From Acanthococcus lagerstroemiae (lineage: Eukaryota > Arthropoda > Insecta > Hemiptera > Eriococcidae), in assembly GCA_031841125.1 (NCBI GenBank), contig JAJSSI010000041.1, positions 1 to 64,000 of the forward strand: a stretch of 64,000 nt of DNA. Reading direction: 5' to 3'. Positions 30,898-43,145 of the stretch are shown piece after piece; position 1 is the stretch's first letter, and every line of letters begins with the position of its first letter. The notes beneath the pieces are model-generated. The model saw only the letters and a program-made list of their open reading frames with translations. It was not told where the DNA came from and ran no database searches. The translations under genes and the position numbers were made by a program.

Positions 30898-33852
30898 CTA
30901 TGTACCGGACGCCCACTCTTGAGCGTAGGCCTCCCCAATCGCTTTCCATTTAATACGATTTTGAGCCGCCCTTGACCACGTAATACCATACTTTATAACG
31001 AGATCCTGTCGCCATCGCACAGCTGGTCTACCTCTCTTTCTAATTTTTCCGTAAGGTGTCCACTCCGTTGCTCTTTTAGCCCATCTATTTCCATCCATCC
31101 TAGCTACGTGACCTGCAAACCTTATTTTCATCGTCTTAATCTTTACTGGTACGTCAGTTGCTCCCGTCCTTTTCCTGATCGCCTCATTACTGACCTTTTC
31201 TTTCCTCTTTACCCCCAGTATGCTTCTTTCCATGGCTCTATGTGTTACCTGGATTTTGTGAGCTTGCCGTTTTGTTAAGGACCAGGTTTGCGCACCATAT
31301 GTTAAAATAGGTATTATGCATGAGTTGAGGATTTTTATTTTTGAGGTTGTTTTTAGGTTGCTTTTGAATATGTGTTTTAGAGCCCAATATCCCTTCCACG
31401 CCTTACTTCTTCGAGCCTGTATTTCCTTCTCGGTCCTATCTTCAAAAGAGATCAATTGACCCAAGTAGACATATTCCTTCACGCTTTCAATAGTTTGATT
31501 ATTTACCTGGATATTTATATCGGAGCAGTTACTCATGTATTTAGTCTTTGAAATGTTCATTTGTAATCCTACCTTTTCGCTTGCGGTCATTAACTCAGCT
31601 GCCATTTTTATAAGGTCAGTTTTGTTCTCACTAAATAAGACTATGTCGTCCGCGAACCTGAGGTTAGAGAGCCTTTTCCCGTCGATATTTAGTCCGTATT
31701 TCTCCCATTTCAAGTCTCTAAAAATCCCTTCTAGGAGCGCATTAAAGAGATTGGGTGATAAGGGATCGCCTTGTTTTACTCCCCTCTGAATATTGAATTC
31801 CTTGCCTAATATGTCAGTTTTGATACGGGCAGTCGCCCCACCATATGAATGTTTTATGGTTTGAACTAGTTTCGACCCTACTCCTTGGTTTCCCAAAGTT
31901 TTCCAAAGGTATGCTAAATCGATGGAGTCAAAGGCTTTCCTGTAGTCTATAAAGAGTATGTGTAATTCAATCTGGTACTCCCTGGCCTTTTCTATTAGCT
32001 GATTAATCGTTTGCAGGTGGTCAACGGTTGAGTATCTTTTCCTGAAACCGGCCTGCTCTTCTGGCTGGTTACGGTCCAATTGCTCATATATTTGGTTCTT
32101 TAATACTCTCTTGAACAGTTTGCCTGGGTTGGAAGACAGACTTATCGGTCTATAATTATCTAGTTTAGTATTGTCACCTTTCTTTGGGAGTAATACGATT
32201 GTTGATTCTCTCTATTGCGATGGTGTAGATTCCGTCTCTATTATTTTGTTGAAGAGCAGAACGAGCGTATCTAACAGTTCGTCGCCGAATAGCTTCAGTG
32301 TTGCGTTGTCTATTTTGTCAGGTCCCGATGCTTTGGTTACCTTAAGTTTTTTCAGGATAATTTGTATTTCCTCTCTCATGATTGGAAGAAAACTCTCTTG
32401 CTCCTTTTTAGGCTTTGATTTCGAGCTATCTTCACACTTTCCTGTGGCGGATGTAAACTTTGGGTTCACGTAAAGTGCTTTAAAATAGCGAGTAATTTCA
32501 TCTATTATTTTTGTTCTTGCCGTAATTGATTTTCCTTCACTATTTTTCAGTTCTTTTATTATTTTATTACTTTATCTTAATTCTCTTCTCAGTTTTCGTG
32601 TAGACCAGGTCTCCTCAATTATTTTGCGCACCTTATTTTCTTCAAACACCCTGCGGTCGTTTCTAATCTCTCTTTTAACTACTTTTCTAAGCTCGGCCAA
32701 TTCGATTTTTTGTTTGGAAGACAGTTTGGCTAAATTGTCTAGGCTTGCTCTTTTATCTATAAGTTGTTTAGTCTTAGCCGATAACATGTCGTCTGTTTTT
32801 TCTTTTGGTCTCAACTTACCATATGTTTGTAAAATCAGCTCTATTAGCTCGGTTATCCTGTCGTATATTATTTGTACTTGCATACCAACGCTGTAGTTTT
32901 CATTCATGATGTTTCTAAGGCTTTCTCTCATTTTATCCTTTGCTTCCTCCATTCTATAAAGTGGAATAATCCATTTAGCTTCAGACAACGTCTTATTTGT
33001 CCTTCTAAACTTGTTATACTCTGCTCTTCTAGGTATGCTGATTGAACCTCTCCCCATTCTATGATCTGAAGAAAATGCAAATCTGTTTAGAATCGTTACA
33101 TCTTTCACTATTGATAGTTTGCTAGCCAAGAAATGGTCTATTTCGTTTTTCGTTATTCTATTCGGCGCTAGCCAGGTCCATTTGCGTTTCTTTTTTTTCT
33201 TGTAGAAGGTATTTGCTATTTTAAGGTCATTTTCACTGGCAAACTCAATCAGTCTTTCGCCATTGCCATTCCTCTCTCCTAAACCATATATGCCTATCGA
33301 AGCTTCGCCTGTATTACGCATACCGATCTTGCTATTAAAATCACCCATGAAGATTGTGTAGAATTCGCACTCCCTTGTTACTGTTTCCTGTAGTTTCTTG
33401 TAGAACCTATTTTTCTCCTCTTCATCGGCCTCGAGCGTTGGTGCGTACACCTGAATTATTACTAGCTGTGTATCTCGGCCGATTCTAATTTTAATCAAAC
33501 ATATTCTTTCGTTAATTTTCCTCATATCCGTTACTTTTTCCCATAGCTCCCCTCTTATGTAAAATCCCACCCCTCTGTATCCTTTTGTTTCCCCGTAGTA
33601 ATATAAGATATTTCCGTTTTTTCGTTTACATAGCTGTTTGCCCTGTTTTCGTATCTCAGAGATCCCTATAATGTCCCAGTTTACATTTTCGAGAGCGCTT
33701 TCGAATTCGTACAGGCGGTCTTCATTAGATAATCCTCTCGCATTAAAGTATAATATTTCTAGAACTGTAGATTTTTTACTGTATTTAACGTTATTCTCAT
33801 ACCTTCCATTGGGTTGGCAGCTCCACGGTGGCGTAGTCTGTCTTGGAGAGTG
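30898..33852 (-). pseudogene. RTE-like ORF2: endonuclease and reverse transcriptase, two nonsense codons
   Basis: A single reading frame runs from the element's 5' end to 30898 with two stops: TAA at 32572-32574 and TAG at 32212-32214. APE-type endonuclease: LYFNARGLSNEDRLYEFE, DIIGISEIRK, VYAPTLEADEEEKNRFY, MGDFNSKIG, and SSDHRM near 33060. RT: KASGPDKIDN, RPISLSSNPGKLFKRV, EEQAGFRKRYSTVD, DYRKAFDSID, GVKQGDPLSP, catalytic RFADDIVLFSE (about 31640-31665). C-terminal tail: KIRKRGRPAVRWRQDL and GEAYAQEW. The frame is otherwise intact, implying recent inactivation. Confidence 0.92.
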
Positions 33853-35172
33853 TTCATCCACCTTTATCAGTTATATATTAATTGATAGTCTAATACCACT
33901 ACTTACTGACCTGTTCTATTGCCTGTGGTAACATGCCAGTTGGTGCTAATTCAATCATCTCATTATCACTTACACTTTTGTTGTCTGCACCCCGCCTGTG
34001 TCCGCTTCATCTTCTTCTTCTTCAAAGTGCATAGTTTTTCTATTTATATTATTTGACATCTAAAGATGAAAATCAGAGTATCCGATTACCTCTATATTTT
34101 TCTAGTGACAAACCTTCTAGCATAATTAAATGGTTGAATCCTCGGAAAAATTGTCTATGAATAAATCTGTATCAACTCTAGATTCACTTGCATCAGTCAT
34201 CTTATCAAGATTCCCAGTCTGGAGGCCCTCAAGGTTGAGCAACATTGCTGGAACTTCATTCAATTTTGCATTTCCAGTTCTTTTCTTGGGTAATCCCTAG
34301 ATGGCCCTGAAGGGATGCTAACCTATGCATTCCAGAAGACATACACTTCGGGTGACAAGTAGTGTTGGCAGATACAGATACACCCGTATGAGGTATATTA
34401 GATAATTACAGCTTCATTCCCAATTTTGATGCATTCATCCACAGCATTTCCATTGCCATATAAGTATGTCCTAAGACGACCCGCCAGTTGGTCTTTGTGG
34501 ATCTTACCCACTCTTTTCCACCATCTGCCGCATGGCTTGTGTACGTTGTCATGGAACTTTTTCTACCCACAGTCTGCAAAAATGTAACGATTGCCCTGCA
34601 GTTCAGGGATTGCCCTGCAGTTCAGGAAATCTACATTGTGCCTGTAGAATCCTCTTAATAGCCTTAATTGTTCTTGGGAATAATATGGCTAAGACCACTT
34701 CATTGCTCGAACTTTTCCCTAAATATTATCAACGCCCATTCTGTTAACTTATTGCGCATTAAAATTTTTACATTCATCTCAAACCGAGTATACTTATGTG
34801 AGAAGCTAAATATCTTTCAATGTTACTACTTCCACCACCTTTGTAATTGCCTGTTCAGGTTTTGTCAGCTTCACTAGGTTTCTGAATATGAAAACATATA
34901 TATGTATGGTTGTACATTATTGCTCCAGCTAGTATTATGTTTTAATCACTAAATTGAGATATGAAGGACACAGGAACGCATAAATTGAATGCCAAAGGTA
35001 ATGATTGTAAATTGTAAGAACCAGTTCACCCTCTTATTTCCAAATGTGTAGATGCTGTGTGCGTAAAAAAACATTTTGATAGTAAGAGTAAATTAGGCTG
35101 TTTCCTATATGTGTAAGGTAATAAAAAAATGATTGAGTTCTACTTCGCATACAAAATGACTAATCTACTCAG

Positions 35173-35364
35173 GAGCAGTATTCTTGAAAAGTTGTTACGA
35201 TAACCACTCATAACAACTAGTCCCAAGGTGGTGTTATGAGTGGTTATGAGATGTTATCCAACATTGCGGTAAATGGGTAACAACTGGTAACAACTCATAA
35301 CAACTTTTTTATAACACCGGTTGTTATCATAACATCGCATAACAACTTTTCAAGAATAGTGGTC
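35173..35364. mobile_element. 192 bp MITE in array unit 2
   Basis: Terminal inverted repeats GAGCAGTATTCTTGAAAAGT and, on the right end, the complement of GACCACTATTCTTGAAAAGT (two mismatches in about 25 bp). CAG flanks both sides (35170-35172, 35365-35367). Units 1, 4 and 5 have the empty site CTACTCAGATTAG, so a 3 bp duplication is directly shown. The interior repeats ATAACAAC/GTTGTTAT words. A 3 bp duplication favours PIF/Harbinger-type mobilisation, although CAG is not the usual TWA target. Confidence 0.9.
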
Positions 35365-35837
35365 CAGATTAGTAGCGTAACTACTCATTGCTTCGGGGGG
35401 GGGGGGGGGATTGATATCATAGAATGAAAAGTAGATATATTTTCATTAATTGAACAAAAACATACTTATAAGATATCTACTACAAAATAAGGTCTATTTT
35501 ACACTACACTCTTTAGACCGAGCAAAGACTGGTTGATTTTGAGATCACATGAAAAAAATTCCCTTTTAAAGGCGGGGGGGGGGGGGGGCTGTCCCCAAAA
35601 CCCTCACCGTATTTACGCCATGAATGTGAATACACTTAATTTACCGAAATACTCGGAATCATAGATACACTTACATGAAACTACCATGAACCTCAGGCAG
35701 GATGTTACAACAACCAAATCAAGATTCCTGTCTTTTACAAACTGAGACAATATTGATACCCTGGAACCAGTTGGTTGTGCATTTTTATAATCCTATATGC
35801 AGCAGTGATGGCAGGGAACTACACAATTTTCTCATCA

Positions 35838-36167
35838 TTAATAGTTTCCATGATCCTTCTTTTTATATCGCAAGATAAAATCATTCGCATCATTTTCTTT
35901 TGCCAAGGGCAGCTTCGTGATCACTTTCATATTTCCTCTAGCAACCAGACGGCTAAGAAGGTACTCTCCACTCCTTTGAATTTCTGTTTTTTGTAACACA
36001 TTTGCTTTTGGTTCACCTTCCTGAATAGGCAGTAAATGTTCGCTAATTTTACTATAAATTTTCCAGTGCAGAAAAAGCAGGCATTTTTTTGTGTTTGTCT
36101 GTGGTTCTCTTCCAGTATCTGGAATTTTGTAAGTATATTTGAAGCCACATTTCACAAAAGTTTTCAT
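35838..36167 (-). CDS. Conserved 109-codon ORF of array units 2-5
   Basis: The ORF MKTFVKCGFKYTYKIPDTGR... is kept in units 2-5 (also 38240-38569, 40436-40765, 42630-42959; one residue changes in unit 5) and has a stop in unit 1. It contains SKISEHLLPIQEGEP followed by LVARGNMKVIT. With one frameshift the region just upstream would read CFFCTGKF, giving a CxxC...H-type pattern. That loosely recalls a zinc-finger module in poorly characterised metazoan proteins; this is a weak inference. Near-identity of units explains the conservation without selection. Confidence 0.35.
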   Translation of the reverse strand: MKTFVKCGFKYTYKIPDTGREPQTNTKKCLLFLHWKIYSKISEHLLPIQEGEPKANVLQKTEIQRSGEYLLSRLVARGNMKVITKLPLAKENDANDFILRYKKKDHGNY

Positions 36168-36334
36168 TTGTAATAGGAATGAAAACCTGTTCTATATTAC
36201 CAGAATGTATAAGTATTACAGTAACTCACCTTACTTATTAATGATAGAATCTGAACGTTCATATTTCATCCACCTTTATCCGTTATATATTAATTGATAA
36301 TCTAATACCACTACTTACTGACCTGTTCTATTGC

Positions 36335-38736
36335 CTGTGGTAACATGCCAGTTGGTGCTAATTCAATCATCTCATTATCACTTACACTTTTGTTGTCTGC
36401 ACCCCGCCTGTGTCCGCTTCATCTTCTTCTTCTTCAAAGTGCATAGTTTTTCTATTTATATTATTTGACATCTAAAGATGGAAATCAGAGTATCCGATTA
36501 CCTCTATATTTTTCTAGTGACAAACCTTCTAGCATAATTAAATGGTTGAATCCTCGGAAAAATTGTCTATGAATAAATCTGTATCAACTCTAGATTCACT
36601 TGCATCAGTCATCTTATCAAGATTCCCAGTCTGGAGGCCCTCAAGGTTGAGCAACATTGCTGGAACTTCATTCAATTTTGCATTTCCAGTTCTTTTCTTG
36701 GGTAATCCCTAGATGGCCCTGAAGGGATGCTAACCTATGCATTCCAGAAGACATACACTTCGGGTGACAAGTAGTGTTGGCAGATACAGATACACCCGTA
36801 TGAGGTATATTAGATAATTACAGCTTCATTCCCAATTTTGATGCATTCATCCACAGCATTTCCATTGCCATATATGTCCTAAGACGACCCGCCAGTTGCT
36901 CTTTGTGGATCTTACCCACTCTTTTCCACCATCTGCCGCATGGCTTGTGTACGTTGTCATGGAACTTTTTCTACCCACAGTCTGCAAAAATGTAACGATT
37001 GCCCTGCAGTTCAGGGATTGCCCTGCAGTTCAGGAAATCTACATTGTGCCTGTAGAATCCTCTTAATAGCCTTAATTGTTCTTGGGAATAATATGGCTAA
37101 GACCACTTCATTGCTCGAACTTTTCCCTAAATATTATCAACGCCCATTCTGTTAACTTATTGCACATTAAAATTTTTACATTCATCTCAAACCGAGTATA
37201 CTTATGTGAGAAGCTAAATATCTTTCAATGTTACTACTTCCACCACCTTTGTAATTGCCTGTTCAGGTTTTGTCAGCTTCACTAGGTTTCTGAATATGAA
37301 AACATATATATGTATGGTTGTACATTATTGCTCCAGCTAGTATTATGTTTTAATCACTAAATTGAGATATGAAGGACACAGGAACGCATAAATTGAATGC
37401 CAAAGGTAATGATTGTAAATTGTAAGAACCAGTTCACCCTCTTATTTCCAAATGTGTAGATGCTGTGTGCGTAAAAAAACATTTTGATAGTAAGAGTAAA
37501 TTAGGCTGTTTCCTATATGTGTAAGGTAATAAAAAAATGATTGAGTTCTACTTCGCATACAAAATGACTAATCTACTCAGGAGCAGTATTCTTGAAAAGT
37601 TGTTACGATAACCACTCATAACAACTAGTCCCAAGGTGGTGTTATGAGTGGTTATGAGATGTTATCCAACATTGCGGTAAATGGGTAACAACCGGTAACA
37701 ACTCATAACAACTTTTTTATAACACCGGTTGTTATCATAACATCGCATAACAACTTTTCAAGAATAGTGGTCCAGATTAGTAGCGTAACTACTCATTGCT
37801 TCGGGGGGGGGGGGGGGGATTGATATCATAGAATGAAAAGTAGGTATATTTTCATTAATTGAACAAAAACATACTTATAAGATATCTACTACAAAATAAG
37901 GTCTATTTTACACTACACTCTTTAGACCGAGCAAAGACTGGTTGATTTTGAGATCACATGAAAAAAATTCCCTTTTAAAGGCGGGGGGGGCTGTCCCCAA
38001 AACCCTCACCGTATTTACGCCATGAATGTGAATACACTTAATTTACCGAAATACTCGGAATCATAGATACACTTACATGAAACTACCATGAACCTCAGGC
38101 AGGATGTTACAACAACCAAATCAAGATTCCTGTCTTTTACAAACTGAGACAATATTGATACCCTGGAACCAGTTGGTTGTGCATTTTTATAATCCTATAT
38201 GCAGCAGTGATGGCAGGGAACTACACAATTTTCTCATCATTAATAGTTTCCATGATCCTTCTTTTTATATCGCAAGATAAAATCATTCGCATCATTTTCT
38301 TTTGCCAAGGGCAGCTTCGTGATCACTTTCATATTTCCTCTAGCAACCAGACGGCTAAGAAGGTACTCTCCACTCCTTTGAATTTCTGTTTTTTGTAACA
38401 CATTTGCTTTTGGTTCACCTTCCTGAATAGGCAGTAAATGTTCGCTAATTTTACTATAAATTTTCCAGTGCAGAAAAAGCAGGCATTTTTTTGTGTTTGT
38501 CTGTGGTTCTCTTCCAGTATCTGGAATTTTGTAAGTATATTTGAAGCCACATTTCACAAAAGTTTTCATTTGTAATAGGAATGAAAACCTGTTCTATATT
38601 ACCAGAATGTATAAGTATTACAGTAACTCACCTTACTTATTAATGATAGAATCTGAACGTTCATATTTCATCCACCTTTATCCGTTATATATTAATTGAT
38701 AATCTAATACCACTACTTACTGACCTGTTCTATTGC
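36335..38736. repeat. Array unit 3 (with MITE)
   Basis: Carries the MITE at 37581-37772 and the same duplicated phrase as unit 2. It differs from unit 2 by only a few substitutions, a 4 bp indel near 36873 and G-tract lengths. Confidence 0.9.
37581..37772. mobile_element. 192 bp MITE in array unit 3
   Basis: Same element at the same site as in unit 2, differing by one base (CAACCGGTAAC for CAACTGGTAAC). It was copied by duplication of the unit rather than by a second insertion. Confidence 0.9.
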
Positions 38737-40932
38737 CTGTGGTAACATGCCAGTTGGTGCTAATTCAATCATCTCATTATCACTTACACTTTTGTTGTCT
38801 GCACCCCGCCTGTGTCCGCTTCATCTTCTTCTTCTTCAAAGTGCATAGTTTTTCTATTTATATTATTTGACATCTAAAGATGGAAATCAGAGTATCCGAT
38901 TACCTCTATATTTTTCTAGTGACAAACCTTCTAGCATAATTAAATGGTTGAATCCTCGGAAAAATTGTCTATGAATAAATCTGTATCAACTCTAGATTCA
39001 CTTGCATCAGTCATCTTATCAAGATTCCCAGTCTGGAGGCCCTCAAGGTTGAGCAACATTGCTGGAACTTCATTCAATTTTGCATTTCCAGTTCTTTTCT
39101 TGGGTAATCCCTAGATGGCCCTGAAGGATGCTAACCTATGCATTCCAGAAGACATACACTTCGGGTGACAAGTAGTGTTGGCAGATACAGATACACCCGT
39201 ATGAGGTATATTAGATAATTACAGCTTCATTCCCAATTTTGATGCATTCATCCACAGCATTTCCATTGCCATATAAGTATGTCCTAAGACGACCCGCCAG
39301 TTGGTCTTTGTGGATCTTACCCACTCTTTTCCACCATCTGCCGCATGGCTTGTATACGTTGTCATGGAACTTTTTCTCCCCACAGACTGCAAAAATGTAA
39401 CGATTGCCCTGCAGTTCAGGAAATTTACATTGTGCCTGTAGAATCCTCTTAATAGCCTTAATTGTTCTTGGGAATAATATGGCTAAGACCACTTCATTGC
39501 TCGAACTTTTCCCTAAATATTATCAACGCCCATTCTGTTAACTTATTGCGCATTAAAATTTTTACATTCATCTCAAACCGAGTATACTTATGTGAGAAGC
39601 TAAATATCTTTCAATGTTACTACTTCCACCACCTTTGTAATTGCCTGTTCAGGTTTTGTCAGCTTCACTAGGTTTCTGAATATGAAAACATATATATGTA
39701 TGGTTCTACATTATTGCTCCACCTAGTATTATGTTTTAATCACTAAATTGAGATATGAAGGACACAGGAACGCATAACTTGAATGCCAAAGTTAATGATT
39801 GTAAATTGTAAGAAACAGTTCACCCTCTTATTTCCAAATGTGTAGATGCTGTGTGCGTAAAAAACCATTTTGATAGTAAGAGTAAACTAGGCTGTTTCCT
39901 ATATGTGTAAGGTAATAAAAAAATGATTGAGTTCTACTTCGCATACAAAATGACTAATCTACTCAGATTAGTAGCGTAACTACTCATTGCTTCGGGGGGG
40001 GGGGGGGGGGATTGATATCATAGAATGAAAAGTAGATATATTTTCATTAATTGAACAAAAACATACTTATAAGATATCTACTACAAAATAAGGTCTATTT
40101 TACACTACACTCTTTAGACCGAGCAAAGACTGGTTGATTTTGAGATCACATGAAAAAAATTCCCTTTTAAAGGCGGGGGGGGGGGGCTGTCCCCAAAACC
40201 CTCACCGTATTTACGCCATGAATGTGAATACACTTAATTTACCGAAATACTCGGAATCATAGATACACTTACATGAAACTACCATGAACCTCAGGCAGGA
40301 TGTTACAACAACCAAATCAAGATTCCTGTCTTTTACAAACTGAGACAATATTGATACCCTGGAACCAGTTGGTTGTGCATTTTTATAATCCTATATGCAG
40401 CAGTGATGGCAGGGAACTACACAATTTTCTCATCATTAATAGTTTCCATGATCCTTCTTTTTATATCGCAAGATAAAATCATTCGCATCATTTTCTTTTG
40501 CCAAGGGCAGCTTCGTGATCACTTTCATATTTCCTCTAGCAACCAGACGGCTAAGAAGGTACTCTCCACTCCTTTGAATTTCTGTTTTTTGTAACACATT
40601 TGCTTTTGGTTCACCTTCCTGAATAGGCAGTAAATGTTCGCTAATTTTACTATAAATTTTCCAGTGCAGAAAAAGCAGGCATTTTTTTGTGTTTGTCTGT
40701 GGTTCTCTTCCAGTATCTGGAATTTTGTAAGTATATTTGAAGCCACATTTCACAAAAGTTTTCATTTGTAATAGGAATGAAAACCTGTTCTATATTACCA
40801 GAATGTATAAGTATTACAGTAACTCACCTTACTTATTAATGATAGAATCTGAACGTTCATATTTCATCCACCTTTATCCGGTATATATTAATTGATAATC
40901 TAATACCACTACTTACTGACCTGTTCTATTGC
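38737..40932. repeat. Array unit 4 (no MITE)
   Basis: Nearly identical to unit 5. Shared private changes include ACGCATAACTTGAATGCC and GTAAACTAGGCTG. The MITE site is empty (CTACTCAGATTAG near 39960-39972). Confidence 0.9.
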
Positions 40933-43126
40933 CTGTGGTAACATGCCAGTTGGTGCTAATTCAATCATCTCATTATCACTTACACTTTTGTTGTCTGCAC
41001 CCCGCCTGTGTCCGCTTCATCTTCTTCTTCTTCAAAGTGCATAGTTTTTCTATTTATATTATTTGACATCTAAAGATGGAAATCAGAGTATCCGATTACC
41101 TCTATATTTTTCTAGTGACAAACCTTCTAGCATAATTAAATGGTTGAATCCTCGGAAAAATTGTCTATGAATAAATCTGTATCAACTCTAGATTCACTTG
41201 CATCAGTCATCTTATCAAGATTCCCAGTCTGGAGGCCCTCAAGGTTGAGCAACATTGCTGGAACTTCATTCAATTTTGCATTTCCAGTTCTTTTCTTGGG
41301 TAATCCCTAGATGGCCCTGAAGGGATGCTAACCTATGCATTCCAGAAGACATACACTTCGGGTGACAAGTAGTATTGGCAGATACAGATACACCCGTATG
41401 AGGTATATTAGATAATTACAGCTTCATTCCCAATTTTGATGCATTCATCCACAGCATTTCCATTGCCATATAAGTATGTCCTAAGACGACCCGCCAGTTG
41501 GTCTTTGTGGATCTTACCCACTCTTTTCCACCATCTGCCGCATGGCTTGTATACGTTGTCATGGAACTTTTTCTCCCCACAGACTGCAAAAATGTAACGA
41601 TTGCCCTGCAGTTCAGGAAATTTACATTGTGCCTGTAGAATCCTCTTAATAGCCTTAATTGTTCTTGGGAATAATATGGCTAAGACCACTTCATTGCTCG
41701 AACTTTTCCCTAAATATTATCAACGCCCATTCTGTTAACTTATTGCGCATTAAAATTTTTACATTCATCTCAAACCGAGTATACTTATGTGAGAAGCTAA
41801 ATATCTTTCAATGTTACTACTTCCACCACCTTTGTAATTGCCTGTTCAGGTTTTGTCAGCTTCACTAGGTTTCTGAATATGAAAACATATATATGTATGG
41901 TTCTACATTATTGCTCCACCTAGTATTATGTTTTAATCACTAAATTGAGATATGAAGGACACAGGAACGCATAACTTGAATGCCAAAGTTAATGATTGTA
42001 AATTGTAAGAAACAGTTCACCCTCTTATTTCCAAATGTGTAGATGCTGTGTGCGTAAAAAACCATTTTGATAGTAAGAGTAAACTAGGCTGTTTCCTATA
42101 TGTGTAAGGTAATAAAAAAATGATTGAGTTCTACTTCGCATACAAAATGACTAATCTACTCAGATTAGTAGCGTAACTACTCATTGCTTCGGGGGGGGGG
42201 GGGATTGATATCATAGATAGAATGAAAAGTAGATATATTTTCATTAATTGAACAAAAACATACTTATAAGATATCTACTACAAAATAAGGTCTATTTTAC
42301 ACTACACTCTTTAGACCGAGCAAAGACTGGTTGATTTTGAGATCACATGAAAAAAATTCCCTTTTAAAGGCGGGGGGGGGCTGTCCCCAAAACCCTCACC
42401 GTATTTACGCCATGAATGTGAATACACTTAATTTACCGAAATACTCGGAATCATAGATACACTTACATGAAACTACCATGAACCTCAGGCAGGATGTTAC
42501 AACAACCAAATCAAGATTCCTGTCTTTTACAAACTGAGACAATATTGATACCCTGGAACCAGTTGGTTGTGCATTTTTATAATCCTATATGCAGCAGTGA
42601 TGGCAGGGAACTACACAATTTTCTCATCATTAATAGTTTCCATGATCCTTCTTTTTATATCGCAAGATAAAATCATTCGCATCATTTTCTTTTGCCAAGG
42701 GCAGCTTCGTGATCACTTTCATATTTCCTCTAGCAACCAGACGGCTAAGAAGGTACTCTCCACTCCTTTGAATTTCTGTTTTTTGTAACACATTTGCTTT
42801 TGGTTCACCTTCCTGAATAGGCAGTAAATGTTCGCTAATTTTACTATAAATTTTCCAGTGCAGAAAAAGCAGGCATTTTTTTGTGTGTGTCTGTGGTTCT
42901 CTTCCAGTATCTGGAATTTTGTAAGTATATTTGAAGCCACATTTCACAAAAGTTTTCATTTGTAATAGGAATGAAAACCTGTTCTATATTACCAGAATGT
43001 ATAAGTATTACAGTAACTCACCTTACTTATTAATGATAGAATCTGAACGTTCATATTTCATCCACCTTTATCGGTTATATATTAATTGATAGTCTAATAC
43101 CACTACTTACTGACCTGTTCTATTGC
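40933..43126. repeat. Array unit 5 (no MITE)
   Basis: Last full unit. It has a TAGA duplication near 42214 and a GTGTGTGTCTG variant near 42885. It ends in a partial next copy that meets the 187 bp satellite at about 43146. Confidence 0.9.
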
Positions 43127-43145
43127 CTGTGGTATCATGCCAGTT

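Larger units (their letters stand above)
30763..33867 (-). mobile_element. RTE-like non-LTR retrotransposon with 15 bp target duplication
   Basis: The element proper is 30778-33852 (3075 bp), minus strand. TTCATCCACCTTTAT flanks it at 30763-30777 and 33853-33867, and the other array units have the uninterrupted site, so the borders are firm. The 3' end is a microsatellite (AAT)n on the plus strand (30778-30806), as in RTE-type elements, not poly-A. Inserted after the tandem array had begun to form, since only unit 1 has it. The very short sequence before the endonuclease suggests slight 5' truncation or a compact 5' end. Confidence 0.93.
28591..33922. repeat. Array unit 1 (carries the RTE insertion)
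   Basis: Most diverged unit. It lacks the 192 bp MITE, keeps a 54 bp segment (in exon-like sequence at about 28622-28672) that units 2-5 lack, and is interrupted at 30778-33852 by the RTE-like element. The 109-codon ORF conserved in units 2-5 has a stop here (TAA for CAA, near 30495). Confidence 0.9.
33923..36334. repeat. Array unit 2 (with MITE)
   Basis: Nearly identical to unit 3. It carries the 192 bp MITE at 35173-35364 and the duplicated GCCCTGCAGTTCAGGGATT phrase at about 34590-34625. Confidence 0.9.
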
